From Pseudacidovorax sp. RU35E (GTDB lineage: Bacteria > Pseudomonadota > Gammaproteobacteria > Burkholderiales > Burkholderiaceae_C), in the NCBI RefSeq assembly GCF_900156165.1, contig NZ_FTMY01000001.1, positions 434,001 to 498,000 of the forward strand: 64,000 nt of DNA, written 5' to 3'. The position numbers and the translations under genes are program-made. Below the pieces are notes generated by a model. That model was given only the letters and a program-made list of their open reading frames with translations. It searched no databases and was not told the DNA's origin. Positions 39,893-48,762 of the stretch are shown here, in pieces. Each line of letters starts with the position of its first letter. Position 1 is the first letter of the stretch.

Positions 39893-39930
39893 TCAAGAAA
39901 AAGCGATGATTCTTGACTCTCAACATCAAG
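39893..39930. promoter_or_regulatory. three-half-site LysR operator
   Basis: TCAAGAA (39893-39899), N10, TTCTTGA (39910-39916), then TCAAG at 39926-39930, which pairs with the preceding CTTGA across 9 nt. It lies between the dioxygenase gene and the LysR gene and ends 7 nt before the lysR start codon, fitting autorepression and activation of the divergent unit. Confidence 0.6.
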
Positions 39931-39937
39931 GACGTTG

Positions 39938-40852
39938 ATGAAGGTCGAAGCCTTTGCCACCCTGCATGCCGTGATCCGGACAGGCAGTTTCGCCGGCGCT
40001 GCCGCGCACATGAACCTCACGCCCAGCGCGGTGAGCATGCAGATGAAACAGCTGGAGCAGTACCTGGGGCTGCCGCTGTTCGACCGCTCCGGCCCGCAGG
40101 TGCGCCCGCGCGTGGCGGCCTTCGACGTTGCTGCAGCCATGCGCGAGGGCCTGCAGCGCATCGACGAACTTCGCCGCCGTCCCACCATGGCAATCGAGGG
40201 CACCGTCCGTCTGGGCATCATCGAGTCGCTGCTGCCCTCGCTGTTGCCGGGCACGTTGTCGGCGCTGCAGGCGGCGCATGGCCGACTGACCGTGCGGCCC
40301 GTGCGGGGCCGCAGTGCCTCGCTGATCGCGGACGTGAAGGCGGGCCAGATCGACGCGGCGGTGGTCGCCATGCCGGCCAAGGGCGGCAGCGACCGGCTCA
40401 GATGGTGGCCGCTGGCCCGGCGCGAACTGATGATGATCGCCCCGCCCGACGCGCCGGAGGCCAGTCCCACGGCGCTGCTGCGCCGCCACGACTGGATCCG
40501 CTACGACCGCTCCACCGTCACCGGCGCCATGGCTGCGCGGCATGTACTGTCGCTGGTGCCGGACAAGCGCGGCAGCCTGGAGCTGGATTCGGCGCCGGCC
40601 ATCATCGCCATGGTCAGCGGCGGCCTGGGCGTGTCGATCATCCACCTGCTGGATGCCGCCTTGTGCCAGGCCTATCCGGTGCGCGAACTCCGCCTGGGCC
40701 GCAACGCCCCGACCTTGGAGCTCACGCTCGTCACCCGCAAGAGCGCCGACGACGACCGCGCGCTGGCCGTGGTGCGCGAGGCCCTGGCCGACCAGTTGCG
40801 CGAGGCGGCTCAACCGCCGCGGCCCGCCTCGCGCACCCGCGCGAGCAGGTAG
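39938..40852 (+). CDS. LysR-type regulator (near dioxygenase/Bug/lyase unit)
   Basis: 304 aa from the ATG at 39938 (a TTG directly before is less likely). N-terminal helix-turn-helix (VEAFATLHAVIRTGSFAGAAAHMNLTPSAVS). Divergent from the dioxygenase gene with a 131-nt gap holding a strong inverted-repeat operator. Its 3' end overlaps that of the next, convergent lysR gene by 43 nt. The C-terminal effector domain has no recognised ligand. Confidence 0.93.
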   Translation: MKVEAFATLHAVIRTGSFAGAAAHMNLTPSAVSMQMKQLEQYLGLPLFDRSGPQVRPRVAAFDVAAAMREGLQRIDELRRRPTMAIEGTVRLGIIESLLPSLLPGTLSALQAAHGRLTVRPVRGRSASLIADVKAGQIDAAVVAMPAKGGSDRLRWWPLARRELMMIAPPDAPEASPTALLRRHDWIRYDRSTVTGAMAARHVLSLVPDKRGSLELDSAPAIIAMVSGGLGVSIIHLLDAALCQAYPVRELRLGRNAPTLELTLVTRKSADDDRALAVVREALADQLREAAQPPRPASRTRASR

Positions 40853-41712
40853 TCGATGAACACCGTCGTCGCCCGCGTGTGGTGGCGGTTGGGCATGTAC
40901 AGCATGTACATGTGGTTGCCGAAGATGGACAAGCGCCATTCGTCCAGCGTGGTCAGCACCTCGCCGCGGTCCACCGCGTTGCGCACCACGTAGTCGGGCA
41001 CGATGCCCACGCCCAGGCCGGCCTCGATAGCCTGGCGCAGGAACTCGAAGTTCTCCGAGATCAGTGTCGGCTCCAGCAGCACCTCGTGCCGCTCGGCGCC
41101 CAGGTAGGCCGCCACGCGCAGCTGGCGGCCGATCACCATGGCCGTGATCAGCGGCGACTGGCGCAGCGCCTCCAGCGACTGCGGCAGGCCGTGCGCCTGC
41201 GCATAGGCGGGCGAGGCGCAGGCCACGTAGCGCACCCGGCCCAGATCGCGCGCGACCAGGTTCTGCGGCGGCTCGGACATGACGCGAATGGCGATGTCCA
41301 CCTCGCCCTGCAGCAGGTCTTCCACCCGGTTCTCGAACACCACGTCGAGCACGATGCCGGGGTACTGCCGCTTGAAGTCGATCAGCCAGGCCGCCATCAC
41401 CTGCTGACCGTAGCCGCTGGGCACCGACAGCCGGATGCGGCCCTGCAGGCTCTGCCCCAGCATTTGCACCGATTCGCGCGCGGCCAGCAGCTCGTCGCGG
41501 ATGGCGCGGCCGTGCTCGTACAGCCGCTGGCCGATCTCGGTGGGCTCGATGCGGCGCGTGGTGCGGCGCAGCAGCTGCTGGCCCAGGGTGCGCTCGAATT
41601 GGGCCAGGCGGTAGCTCACGTTGGCGCGGCTCATGCGCAGGCGGCGCGCGGCCTCGCTCAGGTTGCCAGCTTCGATGATCTCCACCAGCAGGGAGAGCAT
41701 GTTCAGGTCCAT
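40810..41712 (-). CDS. LysR-type regulator (near pim-like operon)
   Basis: 300 aa from the ATG at 41712; a TTG two codons earlier is less likely. Helix-turn-helix near residues 15-40 (GNLSEAARRLRMSRANVS). Convergently overlaps the preceding lysR gene and is divergent from the beta-oxidation operon. The intergenic region holds two overlapping palindromes starting 2 nt from this start codon, suggesting autoregulation. Effector unknown; an acyl-CoA or dicarboxylate is a reasonable guess from neighbours. Confidence 0.92.
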   Translation of the reverse strand: MDLNMLSLLVEIIEAGNLSEAARRLRMSRANVSYRLAQFERTLGQQLLRRTTRRIEPTEIGQRLYEHGRAIRDELLAARESVQMLGQSLQGRIRLSVPSGYGQQVMAAWLIDFKRQYPGIVLDVVFENRVEDLLQGEVDIAIRVMSEPPQNLVARDLGRVRYVACASPAYAQAHGLPQSLEALRQSPLITAMVIGRQLRVAAYLGAERHEVLLEPTLISENFEFLRQAIEAGLGVGIVPDYVVRNAVDRGEVLTTLDEWRLSIFGNHMYMLYMPNRHHTRATTVFIDYLLARVREAGRGG

Positions 41713-41713
41713 C

Positions 41714-41740
41714 GTCAAATCCCATTTGACAGTCTGTCAA
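41714..41740. promoter_or_regulatory. overlapping palindromic LysR operators
   Basis: GTCAAAT-CCC-ATTTGAC (41714-41730) overlaps TTGACAG-T-CTGTCAA (41726-41740). Both are perfect 7-bp inverted repeats sharing one half site, between the divergent lysR gene and the catabolic operon. The TTGACA could also serve as a -35 on either strand. Confidence 0.65.
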
Positions 41741-41834
41741 GCAAGCGGCGGATTGTCATCCAGGGCGAGCGGGACAAGAATGCGACGTTGCCGGCGCAAT
41801 GCCGGCTTGTGCCTTTCCTGGAGACAGCCGCCTC

Positions 41835-43961
41835 ATGACATCGACCCCCGCCACGCCTGCCGACGCCGTCCGCCAACTGATCCAGGGCGAGATCCTGCAG
41901 ATCACCGTCGACAACCCGCCCGTCAACGCGCTCTCGGCCGCGGTGCGCCGCGGCCTGCTGGCCGCCATCGAAGCCGCGGACGCAGAGCCACGCGTGAAGG
42001 CGGTGCTGATCGTGGGGCAGGGTGCCAACTTCATCGCCGGGGCCGACATCCGCGAATTCGGCCAGACGCCGCAGCCGCCCTCGCTGCCCGAGGTGTGCAA
42101 CCGCATCGAGGCCTGTAGCAAGCCCGTGGTCGCTGCGCTGCGCGGGGCGGCCCTGGGCGGTGGCCTGGAGATCGCGATGGCCGCGCATTACCGCGTGGCG
42201 CTGGCCGATGCCAAGCTGGGCCTGCCCGAGGTGCAACTGGGCCTGATGCCCGGTGCCGGCGGCACGGTCCGGGCGCCTCGCCTCATCGGCGCCGAAGCGG
42301 CCCTGGAACTCATGCTGAGTGGCCGCCACGTCAAGGCCAAGGAAGCCCTTTCGCTCGGCCTGGTGGACCGCCTGGCCGAGGGTGACGACGCCGTGGCCGC
42401 GGGCCTGGCCTACGCGCAGGCGCTGCTGGCCGCCGATGCATCGGTTCGCCGCACCCGCGACGCGCAGGGCCTGGCCGACCGCGCTGCCGCGCAGGCAGCC
42501 ATCGATGCCGCCCGCGCCGACACCGCCAGGAAGTCGAAGAACCTGTTCTCGCCCCACAAGATCGTCGAGGCCGTGCAGACCGCACTCGACAAGCCCTTCG
42601 ACGAAGCCATGACGCTGGAGCGTCAGGCCTTCATGGCCTGCATCGACAGCCCGCAGCGCGCCGGCCTGATCCATGCCTTCTTCGCCGAGCGCGAAGTGGT
42701 GAAGGTGCCCGAGGCCCAGGCCGCGCAGCCGCGCAAGCTGGACAAGGTGGGCATCGTCGGCGGCGGCACCATGGGTGCCGGCATTGCCGTGTCGGCGCTG
42801 GACGCCGGCCTGCCGGTGGTGATGGTCGAGCGCGACGATGCCTCCATCGCCCGCGGTCAGGCCAATGTCGAGAAGGTCTACGACGGCCTGATCAAGAAGG
42901 GCCGCATGACGCCCGAGGCCAAGACGGCCGTCATGGCGCGCTTCAGCGGCAGCACCGACTACGCCGCCTTCGCCGACGTGGACCTGGTGATCGAAGCCGT
43001 GTTCGAGGACATCGAGGTCAAGAAAGCCGTCTTCAAGGAACTGGACCGCGTCTGCAAGCCCGGCGCCGTGCTGGCCACCAACACCTCGTACCTGGACATC
43101 GACGCCATCGCCGCCAGCGTCTCGCGTCCCAAGGATGTGATCGGCCTGCACTTCTTCAGCCCGGCCAACATCATGAAGCTGCTGGAGATCGTGGTGCCGG
43201 CCAAGGTCAGCGCCGACGTGGTCTCCACCGCCTTCGCGCTGGCCAAGAAGATGAAGAAGGTGCCGGTGCGCGCCGGCGTGTGCGACGGCTTCATCGGCAA
43301 CCGCATCCTGGCCGTCTACAAGCAGGCCGCCGACTACATCATGGAAGATGGCGCCAGCCCCTACGAGATCGACGAGGCGGTGCGCGGCTTCGGCTACCCG
43401 ATGGGCCCCTTCCAGGTGACCGACCTGGCCGGTGGCGACATTGGCTGGGCCACGCGCAAGCGCCGCGCTGCCACGCGCGACCCGAAGGCGCGCTACGTGG
43501 AAGTGGCCGACCGCGTGTGCGAACGCGGCTGGTTCGGCCAGAAGACCGGCCGCGGCTTCTACCTGTATCCCGAAGGCGCCCGCACCGGCCAGCCCGACCC
43601 GGAGGTGCTGGCCATCGTCGACGCCGAGCGGCAGAAGAAGGGCATCGTGCCGCGGAAGTTCACGCCCGAGGAAATCATGCGGCGCTACATGGCGGCCATG
43701 GTCAACGAGGGCGCCAAGGTGGTGGAGGAGGGCATCGCCCTGCGGCCGCTGGATGTGGACGTGACCTTCCTCTATGGCTACGGCTTTCCGCGCTTCCGCG
43801 GCGGCCCGATGAAGTACGCCGACATGGTGGGCCTGCCCAAGGTGCTGGAGGACATCCGCACCTTTGCCAAGGAAGACCCGCTGTTCTGGAAGCCGGCGCC
43901 GCTGCTGGAGAAGCTGGTGGCCGAGGGCCGCGACTTTTCGAGTCTGAACCAGGCGCGCTGA
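41835..43961 (+). CDS. fused enoyl-CoA hydratase/3-hydroxyacyl-CoA dehydrogenase
   Basis: 708 aa bifunctional beta-oxidation enzyme of the FadB/FadJ/PimF layout. The crotonase domain (1-200) has both catalytic glutamates, Glu112 (GGGLEIAM) and Glu132 (GLPEVQ). The NAD-binding dehydrogenase domain begins near 303 with GGGTMGAG, and the catalytic pair is His439 (GLHFFSP) and Glu451. The ATG at 41835 has CTGGAG upstream. First gene of the catabolic operon, divergent from a LysR gene. Chain length preference is unknown; neighbours suggest dicarboxylates. Confidence 0.94.
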   Translation: MTSTPATPADAVRQLIQGEILQITVDNPPVNALSAAVRRGLLAAIEAADAEPRVKAVLIVGQGANFIAGADIREFGQTPQPPSLPEVCNRIEACSKPVVAALRGAALGGGLEIAMAAHYRVALADAKLGLPEVQLGLMPGAGGTVRAPRLIGAEAALELMLSGRHVKAKEALSLGLVDRLAEGDDAVAAGLAYAQALLAADASVRRTRDAQGLADRAAAQAAIDAARADTARKSKNLFSPHKIVEAVQTALDKPFDEAMTLERQAFMACIDSPQRAGLIHAFFAEREVVKVPEAQAAQPRKLDKVGIVGGGTMGAGIAVSALDAGLPVVMVERDDASIARGQANVEKVYDGLIKKGRMTPEAKTAVMARFSGSTDYAAFADVDLVIEAVFEDIEVKKAVFKELDRVCKPGAVLATNTSYLDIDAIAASVSRPKDVIGLHFFSPANIMKLLEIVVPAKVSADVVSTAFALAKKMKKVPVRAGVCDGFIGNRILAVYKQAADYIMEDGASPYEIDEAVRGFGYPMGPFQVTDLAGGDIGWATRKRRAATRDPKARYVEVADRVCERGWFGQKTGRGFYLYPEGARTGQPDPEVLAIVDAERQKKGIVPRKFTPEEIMRRYMAAMVNEGAKVVEEGIALRPLDVDVTFLYGYGFPRFRGGPMKYADMVGLPKVLEDIRTFAKEDPLFWKPAPLLEKLVAEGRDFSSLNQAR

Positions 43962-44043
43962 GCCGCCTTTCTCCTTTTCTTTTTGACCGACACCTTTCAT
44001 GCGCCGGCAGGCGCAGGGCGGTGCTCACCCCAAAGGACCACCC

Positions 44044-45240
44044 ATGGACCTGAGATTCACGGCCGAGGAAGAGGCCTTCCGCAGCGAGGTGCTGCAGTTC
44101 CTGCGCGACAAACTGCCCGTGCGCATCGCCGATAAAGTCAAGCGCGGGCTGCGCCTGACGCGCGAGGACATGACCGAGTGGCACGGCATCCTCAATGAAC
44201 GCGGCTGGCTGGCCAACCACTGGCCGAAGCAATACGGCGGCCCGGGCTGGGGCGCGGTGCAGAAGTTCATCTTCGAGAACGAATGCGCCTTGGCCGGCGC
44301 CCCGCGCATCGTGCCCTTCGGCGTCAACATGCTCGGGCCGGTGCTCATCAAGTACGGCAGCGAGGCGCAGAAGCAGTACTGGCTGCCCCGCATCCTGAGC
44401 GGCGAGGACTGGTGGTGCCAGGGCTATTCCGAACCCGGCTCCGGTTCGGACCTGGCCTCGGTCAAGACGACGGCGGTGCTGGACGGCGACCATTACGTGG
44501 TCAACGGCCAGAAGACCTGGACCACGCTGGGCCATCACGCCAACATGATCTTCTGCCTGGTGCGGACCAACCGGGAGGCCAAGGCGCAGTCGGGCATCAG
44601 CTTCCTGCTGGTGGACATGGACTCCCCGGGCGTGGAGGTGCGGCCCATCATCACCCTGGACGGCGAGCACGAGGTCAACGAAGTCTTCTTCACCGACGTG
44701 CGCGTGCCCGCCGCCAACCTGGTGGGCGAGCAGGACAAGGGCTGGACCTATGCCAAGTACCTGCTGACCTACGAACGCACCAACATCGCGGGCGTGGGCT
44801 TTTCGGTGGCGGCGCTGGAGAAGCTCAAGCGCATCGCCGCCAAGGTGCATCGCAATAGCCGGCCGCTGGCGCAGGACCCGCTCTTCGCCGCCCGCCTGGC
44901 CAAGGTGGAGATCGACCTGGAGAACATGAAGACCACCAACCTGCGAGTGATCGCCGCCGTGGCCGGCGGCGGCGTGCCGGGGGCGGAAAGCTCCATGCTC
45001 AAGATCCGCGGCACCGAGATCCGGCAGGAAATCTCCTCGCTGGCCCGCCGCGCCATGGGCCCCTATGCCCAGCCCTTCATCGAGGCCGCCCTCCACGAGG
45101 GCTGGGACGAGCCCGCCGTCGGCCCCGAAGAGGCCGCGCCGCTGGCCGCCCAGTACTTCAACAACCGCAAGCTGTCGATCTTCGGCGGCTCCAACGAAAT
45201 CCAGAAGAACATCATCTCCAAGATGATCCTCGGCCTATGA
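44044..45240 (+). CDS. acyl-CoA dehydrogenase, large subunit (PimC-like)
   Basis: 398 aa FAD-dependent acyl-CoA dehydrogenase. Family segments are GYSEPGSGSDLASVKT (FAD/substrate), NGQKTWTTLGHHAN and the C-terminal IFGGSNEIQKNIISK. The start at ATG 44044 follows AAAGGA. It overlaps the next acyl-CoA dehydrogenase gene by ATGA; such unequal pairs (here 398 and 380 aa) are typical of heteromeric enzymes like PimC/PimD for dicarboxylic acyl-CoAs. Role inferred from pairing. Confidence 0.92.
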   Translation: MDLRFTAEEEAFRSEVLQFLRDKLPVRIADKVKRGLRLTREDMTEWHGILNERGWLANHWPKQYGGPGWGAVQKFIFENECALAGAPRIVPFGVNMLGPVLIKYGSEAQKQYWLPRILSGEDWWCQGYSEPGSGSDLASVKTTAVLDGDHYVVNGQKTWTTLGHHANMIFCLVRTNREAKAQSGISFLLVDMDSPGVEVRPIITLDGEHEVNEVFFTDVRVPAANLVGEQDKGWTYAKYLLTYERTNIAGVGFSVAALEKLKRIAAKVHRNSRPLAQDPLFAARLAKVEIDLENMKTTNLRVIAAVAGGGVPGAESSMLKIRGTEIRQEISSLARRAMGPYAQPFIEAALHEGWDEPAVGPEEAAPLAAQYFNNRKLSIFGGSNEIQKNIISKMILGL

Positions 45241-46379
45241 ACTTCGAGCACACCGAAGACCGCCGCATGCTGGCGGATTCCCTGGACCGCTTCATCGCCG
45301 ACCAGTACGGCTTCGAGGCACGCGACCGCATCGCCAAGAGCGACGAAGGCTTCAGCCGCGCGCACTGGGCGCAGATGGCGGAGATCGGCGCCATCGGCGC
45401 GCTGCTGCCCGAAGCCGTGGGTGGTTTCGGCGGCACCGGCTTCGACGTGGCCGTGGTGTTCGAGAGCCTCGGCAAGGGCCTGGTGGTCGAGCCCTTCCTC
45501 GGCGCGCTGGTGGTGGGCCAGGCCCTGGCCGCCGCGGGCAACGAGGCGCAGCAGGCCCGCTTGGCCGGCCTGGTCGATGGCAGCACCCTCGCCGCACTGG
45601 CGCACGACGAGCCCGGCTCGCACTACGAAGCCCACCGCGTGGCGACGCGCGCCGTCCGGCAGGGCGATGGCTGGCGCCTCGACGGCGCCAAGGCCGTGGT
45701 GGCGCTGGGCGCGCAGGCCGACCTGCTGCTGGTCTCGGCCCGCACCGGCGGTGCCATCGACGATGCGCAGGGCCTCTCGCTCTTCCTGGTGCCCGGCGAT
45801 GCGTCCGGTCTGATGCGTCGCGACTGCCCGCGCATCGACGGCGGCCGCGTGGCCGAACTGACGATGGAAGGCCTGCAACTGCCCGCCGATGCGCTTTTGG
45901 GTGCGGAAGGCGAGGGCGCCGCCCTGCTGGAGCGCGCCACCGGCTGGGGCGTGCTCGCCCTCTGTGCCGAGGCCCTGGGCGCCATGGAGATCGCCAAGCG
46001 CGACACGCTGGAGTACCTGCGCACCCGCAAGCAGTTCGGCGTGCCCATCGGCAGCTTCCAGGCCCTGCAGCACCGCATGGCCGACCTGCTGCTGGAGGTG
46101 GAGCAGGCCCGCTCCGCCGTCATCAATGCCGCTGCAGCCATCGACGGCGACGACCGCCTGGCGCGCGAGAAGGCGCTGTCGGCCGCCAAGTACAGCGTCG
46201 GCCGCATCGGCACGAAGGTGGCGGAAGAGAGCATCCAGCTGCATGGCGGCATCGGCATGACCTGGGAGCTGCCGCTGTCGCACTACGCCAAGCGCCTGGT
46301 CATGATCGACCACCAGTTCGGCGACGAGGACCACCACCTGGCGCGCTACATCGCGCTGAGCGCGGAGGTGGCGGCATGA
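45237..46379 (+). CDS. acyl-CoA dehydrogenase, small subunit (PimD-like)
   Basis: 380 aa. Contains the C-terminal acyl-CoA dehydrogenase signature QLHGGIGMTWELPLSHY and TRKQFGVPIGSFQALQHRMAD, but the middle domain is more divergent than in the large subunit. ATGA overlaps on both sides place it between the large-subunit gene and the CoA-transferase gene. Read as the partner of the preceding dehydrogenase. Confidence 0.9.
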   Translation: MNFEHTEDRRMLADSLDRFIADQYGFEARDRIAKSDEGFSRAHWAQMAEIGAIGALLPEAVGGFGGTGFDVAVVFESLGKGLVVEPFLGALVVGQALAAAGNEAQQARLAGLVDGSTLAALAHDEPGSHYEAHRVATRAVRQGDGWRLDGAKAVVALGAQADLLLVSARTGGAIDDAQGLSLFLVPGDASGLMRRDCPRIDGGRVAELTMEGLQLPADALLGAEGEGAALLERATGWGVLALCAEALGAMEIAKRDTLEYLRTRKQFGVPIGSFQALQHRMADLLLEVEQARSAVINAAAAIDGDDRLAREKALSAAKYSVGRIGTKVAEESIQLHGGIGMTWELPLSHYAKRLVMIDHQFGDEDHHLARYIALSAEVAA

Positions 46380-47575
46380 CGATGCGCCTGCCGCTCGAAG
46401 GTGTGCGCGTGCTGGATCTCTCACGCGTGCTGGCCGGCCCGATGTGTGCCCAGGCCCTGGGCGATCTCGGGGCCGAGGTCATCAAGGTCGAGCATCCCGG
46501 CCGGGGCGACGACACGCGCGACTGGGGCCTGCGCGTGGGCGCGCGCAACACCAGCTACTTCAACAGCGCCAACCGAAACAAGCGCTCCATCGGCATCGAC
46601 CTGGGTACGGCCGAGGGCCAGCGACTGGCGCGCGAGCTGGCCGCCAAGTGCGACGTGCTGATCCAGAACTTCAAGTTCGGCGGCATCGAGAAGATGGGCC
46701 TGGGCTACGACGACCTGCGCGCGATCAACCCAGGCCTGGTGTACTGCTCGATCACCGGCTACGAGCGTGGCGGCGCCGAGAAGGCGCGCCCCGGCTACGA
46801 CCTGGTGGTCCAGGGCGAGGCCGGCCTGATGGCGCTCAATGGCGAGGAAGGGCAGGGCCCGCTCAAGTTCGGCGTGGCGGCGGTGGACATGTTCACCGGC
46901 ATGTACTCGGCGCAGGCCATCCTGGCGGCGCTGTTCGACCGCCAGCGCACCGGCCAGGGCCGGCATGTGGAGATGGCGCTGTACGACTGCGGCCTGATGA
47001 TCACCGCCTACTACGGCATGGAGGCGCTGCTGCAGGGCGGCGATCCGCCCAAGTACGGCAATGCCCATCCGTCCATCGTGCCCTACGGCGTGTTCGACGC
47101 GGCCGATGGCCCGGTCGTGGTCACCGTGGGCAACAACACGCAGTTCCAGCGCTTCTGCACCGACGTGATCGAGCGGCCCGAGATGGCCACCGACGAGCGC
47201 TATGCCACCAACCTCGTGCGTTCGCGCAATCGCCACACGCTGCTGCCCGAACTGCGCGCCGAACTGGCCAAGCGCCCGCGTGCGCTGCTGCTCGAGCGCA
47301 TGCGCGCCGCGGGCATTCCCTGCGGCGAGGTGCTGGGTCTGCTGGAGGCACTGCAGTCCCAGCGCACCGCCGATGCGGGGCTGCTGACCCGCTACTCCGA
47401 GGCCGACGCCCAGGACGTGCCCGTGTTTGCGCCCCCTTATCGCCTCGATGGCGCCCGTGTTCCGGTGCGCCGCGCGCCGCCAGGCCTGGCCCAGCACACG
47501 GAGGACGTGCTGGGTGAGTTGCTCGGCCTGGACGCGAGCCGCGTCGCGGCGCTGCGGCAGTCCGGCGCGCTCTGA
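46376..47575 (+). CDS. CaiB/BaiF family CoA-transferase
   Basis: 399 aa class III CoA-transferase. Catalytic Asp171 is in FGVAAVDMFTG; the N-terminal Rossmann-type segment is LEGVRVLDLSRVLAGPMCAQ. It moves CoA between acids, so it may activate the operon substrate from succinyl-CoA or another donor. It overlaps the preceding gene by 4 nt. The operon may end here: 194 nt with a REP-like palindrome separates it from the next Bug gene. Confidence 0.93.
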   Translation: MTMRLPLEGVRVLDLSRVLAGPMCAQALGDLGAEVIKVEHPGRGDDTRDWGLRVGARNTSYFNSANRNKRSIGIDLGTAEGQRLARELAAKCDVLIQNFKFGGIEKMGLGYDDLRAINPGLVYCSITGYERGGAEKARPGYDLVVQGEAGLMALNGEEGQGPLKFGVAAVDMFTGMYSAQAILAALFDRQRTGQGRHVEMALYDCGLMITAYYGMEALLQGGDPPKYGNAHPSIVPYGVFDAADGPVVVTVGNNTQFQRFCTDVIERPEMATDERYATNLVRSRNRHTLLPELRAELAKRPRALLLERMRAAGIPCGEVLGLLEALQSQRTADAGLLTRYSEADAQDVPVFAPPYRLDGARVPVRRAPPGLAQHTEDVLGELLGLDASRVAALRQSGAL

Positions 47576-47591
47576 TCGCCAGTTGCTCAGA

Positions 47592-47688
47592 GTCCGTTCG
47601 GGCTGAGCCTGTCGAAGCCGGGTACGCGCCTATCAAAGCCCTTCGACCCTTCGACGAGCTCAGGACAGGCCAAGCTCAGGGCGAACGG
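47592..47688. repeat. REP-like palindromic element
   Basis: Left arm CCGTTCGGGCTGAGCCTGTC (from 47594) and right part ending GCTCAGGGCGAACGG (to 47688) form an imperfect inverted repeat with CTTCGAC/GTCGAAG inner arms. This resembles the CGAAC..CTGAGC..GTCGAAG repeats scattered in beta- and gammaproteobacterial genomes; the minus-strand translation ACPELVEGSKGFDR is a well known artefact of them. Confidence 0.75.
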
Positions 47689-47769
47689 GTGAACCGATCT
47701 GCATCTTGGGTGCAGCAGTCGGCTTTCTTTTTCGACGACACGGTCCCACGAGGACCTGGAGACATCACC

Positions 47770-48762
47770 ATGACCCAGCGAGCCCCCATCGCCCGCCGCC
47801 TTCTCCTCGCCGCCACGGCTGGCGCCTTCGGCCTGGCCGCGTTGCCGGCCATCGCCCAGGCCTGGCCCGAGAAGCCCATCAAGCTGATCGTGCCCTTCCC
47901 GCCGGGCGGCCCCACCGACACCGCCTCGCGCCTGGTCGGCCAGAAGCTGGCCGAGCGCCTCAAGCAGCCGGTCGTGGTGGAAAACCGCGCCGGCGCGTCC
48001 GGCACCATCGCCGCGCAGTTTGTCGCCAAGAGTGCGCCGGACGGCTACACGCTCATGATGCTGGCCACGCCCACGCTGCTGGCGCCGCACCTGTACAAGA
48101 GCGCTGGCTACGACACCGCCAAGGACTTCGCGCCCGTCGCCACGGTGTACGACCTGCCGATCGTGATGGTGGTCAACCCCACCGTGCTGCCGGACGTGAA
48201 GACGCTGCCCGACCTCATCGCCAAGGCCAAGGCCGAAGGCGGCAAGCTCAACTACACCAGCTCGGGCCCGGGCAGCTTCGGCCATTTGACGACCGAGATG
48301 CTCAAGGACCTGGGCGGCTTCGACATGCAGCACATCGCCTACAAGGGCGGCACGCCGGCCGTGACCGACCTGCTGGGCGGCCAGGTGCCGGTGATGTATG
48401 CCGACCTGGTCGCGGCCCTGCCGCACATCCAGGCCGGCAAGCTGCGCGCCATTGCCGTCGGCTCGCCGCAGCGCATCGCGCAGCTGCCGGACGTCAAGAC
48501 GGTGGCCGAGCAGGGCTTCAAGGGCTTCGACGCCGTGTCCTGGGGCGGCCTGCTGGCGCCGGCCGGTACGCCGCAGCCGGCCATCGAACGCGTGAGCCGC
48601 GAGGTCAAGGCGATCCTGGCGGAGCCCGACATCCAGAAGCGCCTGATCCAGGCCGGTGCCATCGCCGAGTACCAGGCCCCCGCGCAGATGGCCGGCCGCA
48701 TGCGCACCGACTTCGACAAGTGGGGCAAGGTGATCCGTGACAAGCAGGTGGCGGTGAACTGA
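47770..48762 (+). CDS. Bug/TctC-type periplasmic substrate-binding protein
   Basis: 330 aa from the ATG at 47770. Signal peptide ends AIAQA near residue 30, then AWPEKPIKLIVPFPPGGPTD. Typical loops NRAGASGTIAAQFVAKS and IAYKGGTPAVTDLLGGQVP. Its stop overlaps the acyl-CoA synthetase start (TGATG), so uptake or sensing is linked to CoA activation. No membrane transport genes nearby. Confidence 0.92.
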   Translation: MTQRAPIARRLLLAATAGAFGLAALPAIAQAWPEKPIKLIVPFPPGGPTDTASRLVGQKLAERLKQPVVVENRAGASGTIAAQFVAKSAPDGYTLMMLATPTLLAPHLYKSAGYDTAKDFAPVATVYDLPIVMVVNPTVLPDVKTLPDLIAKAKAEGGKLNYTSSGPGSFGHLTTEMLKDLGGFDMQHIAYKGGTPAVTDLLGGQVPVMYADLVAALPHIQAGKLRAIAVGSPQRIAQLPDVKTVAEQGFKGFDAVSWGGLLAPAGTPQPAIERVSREVKAILAEPDIQKRLIQAGAIAEYQAPAQMAGRMRTDFDKWGKVIRDKQVAVN

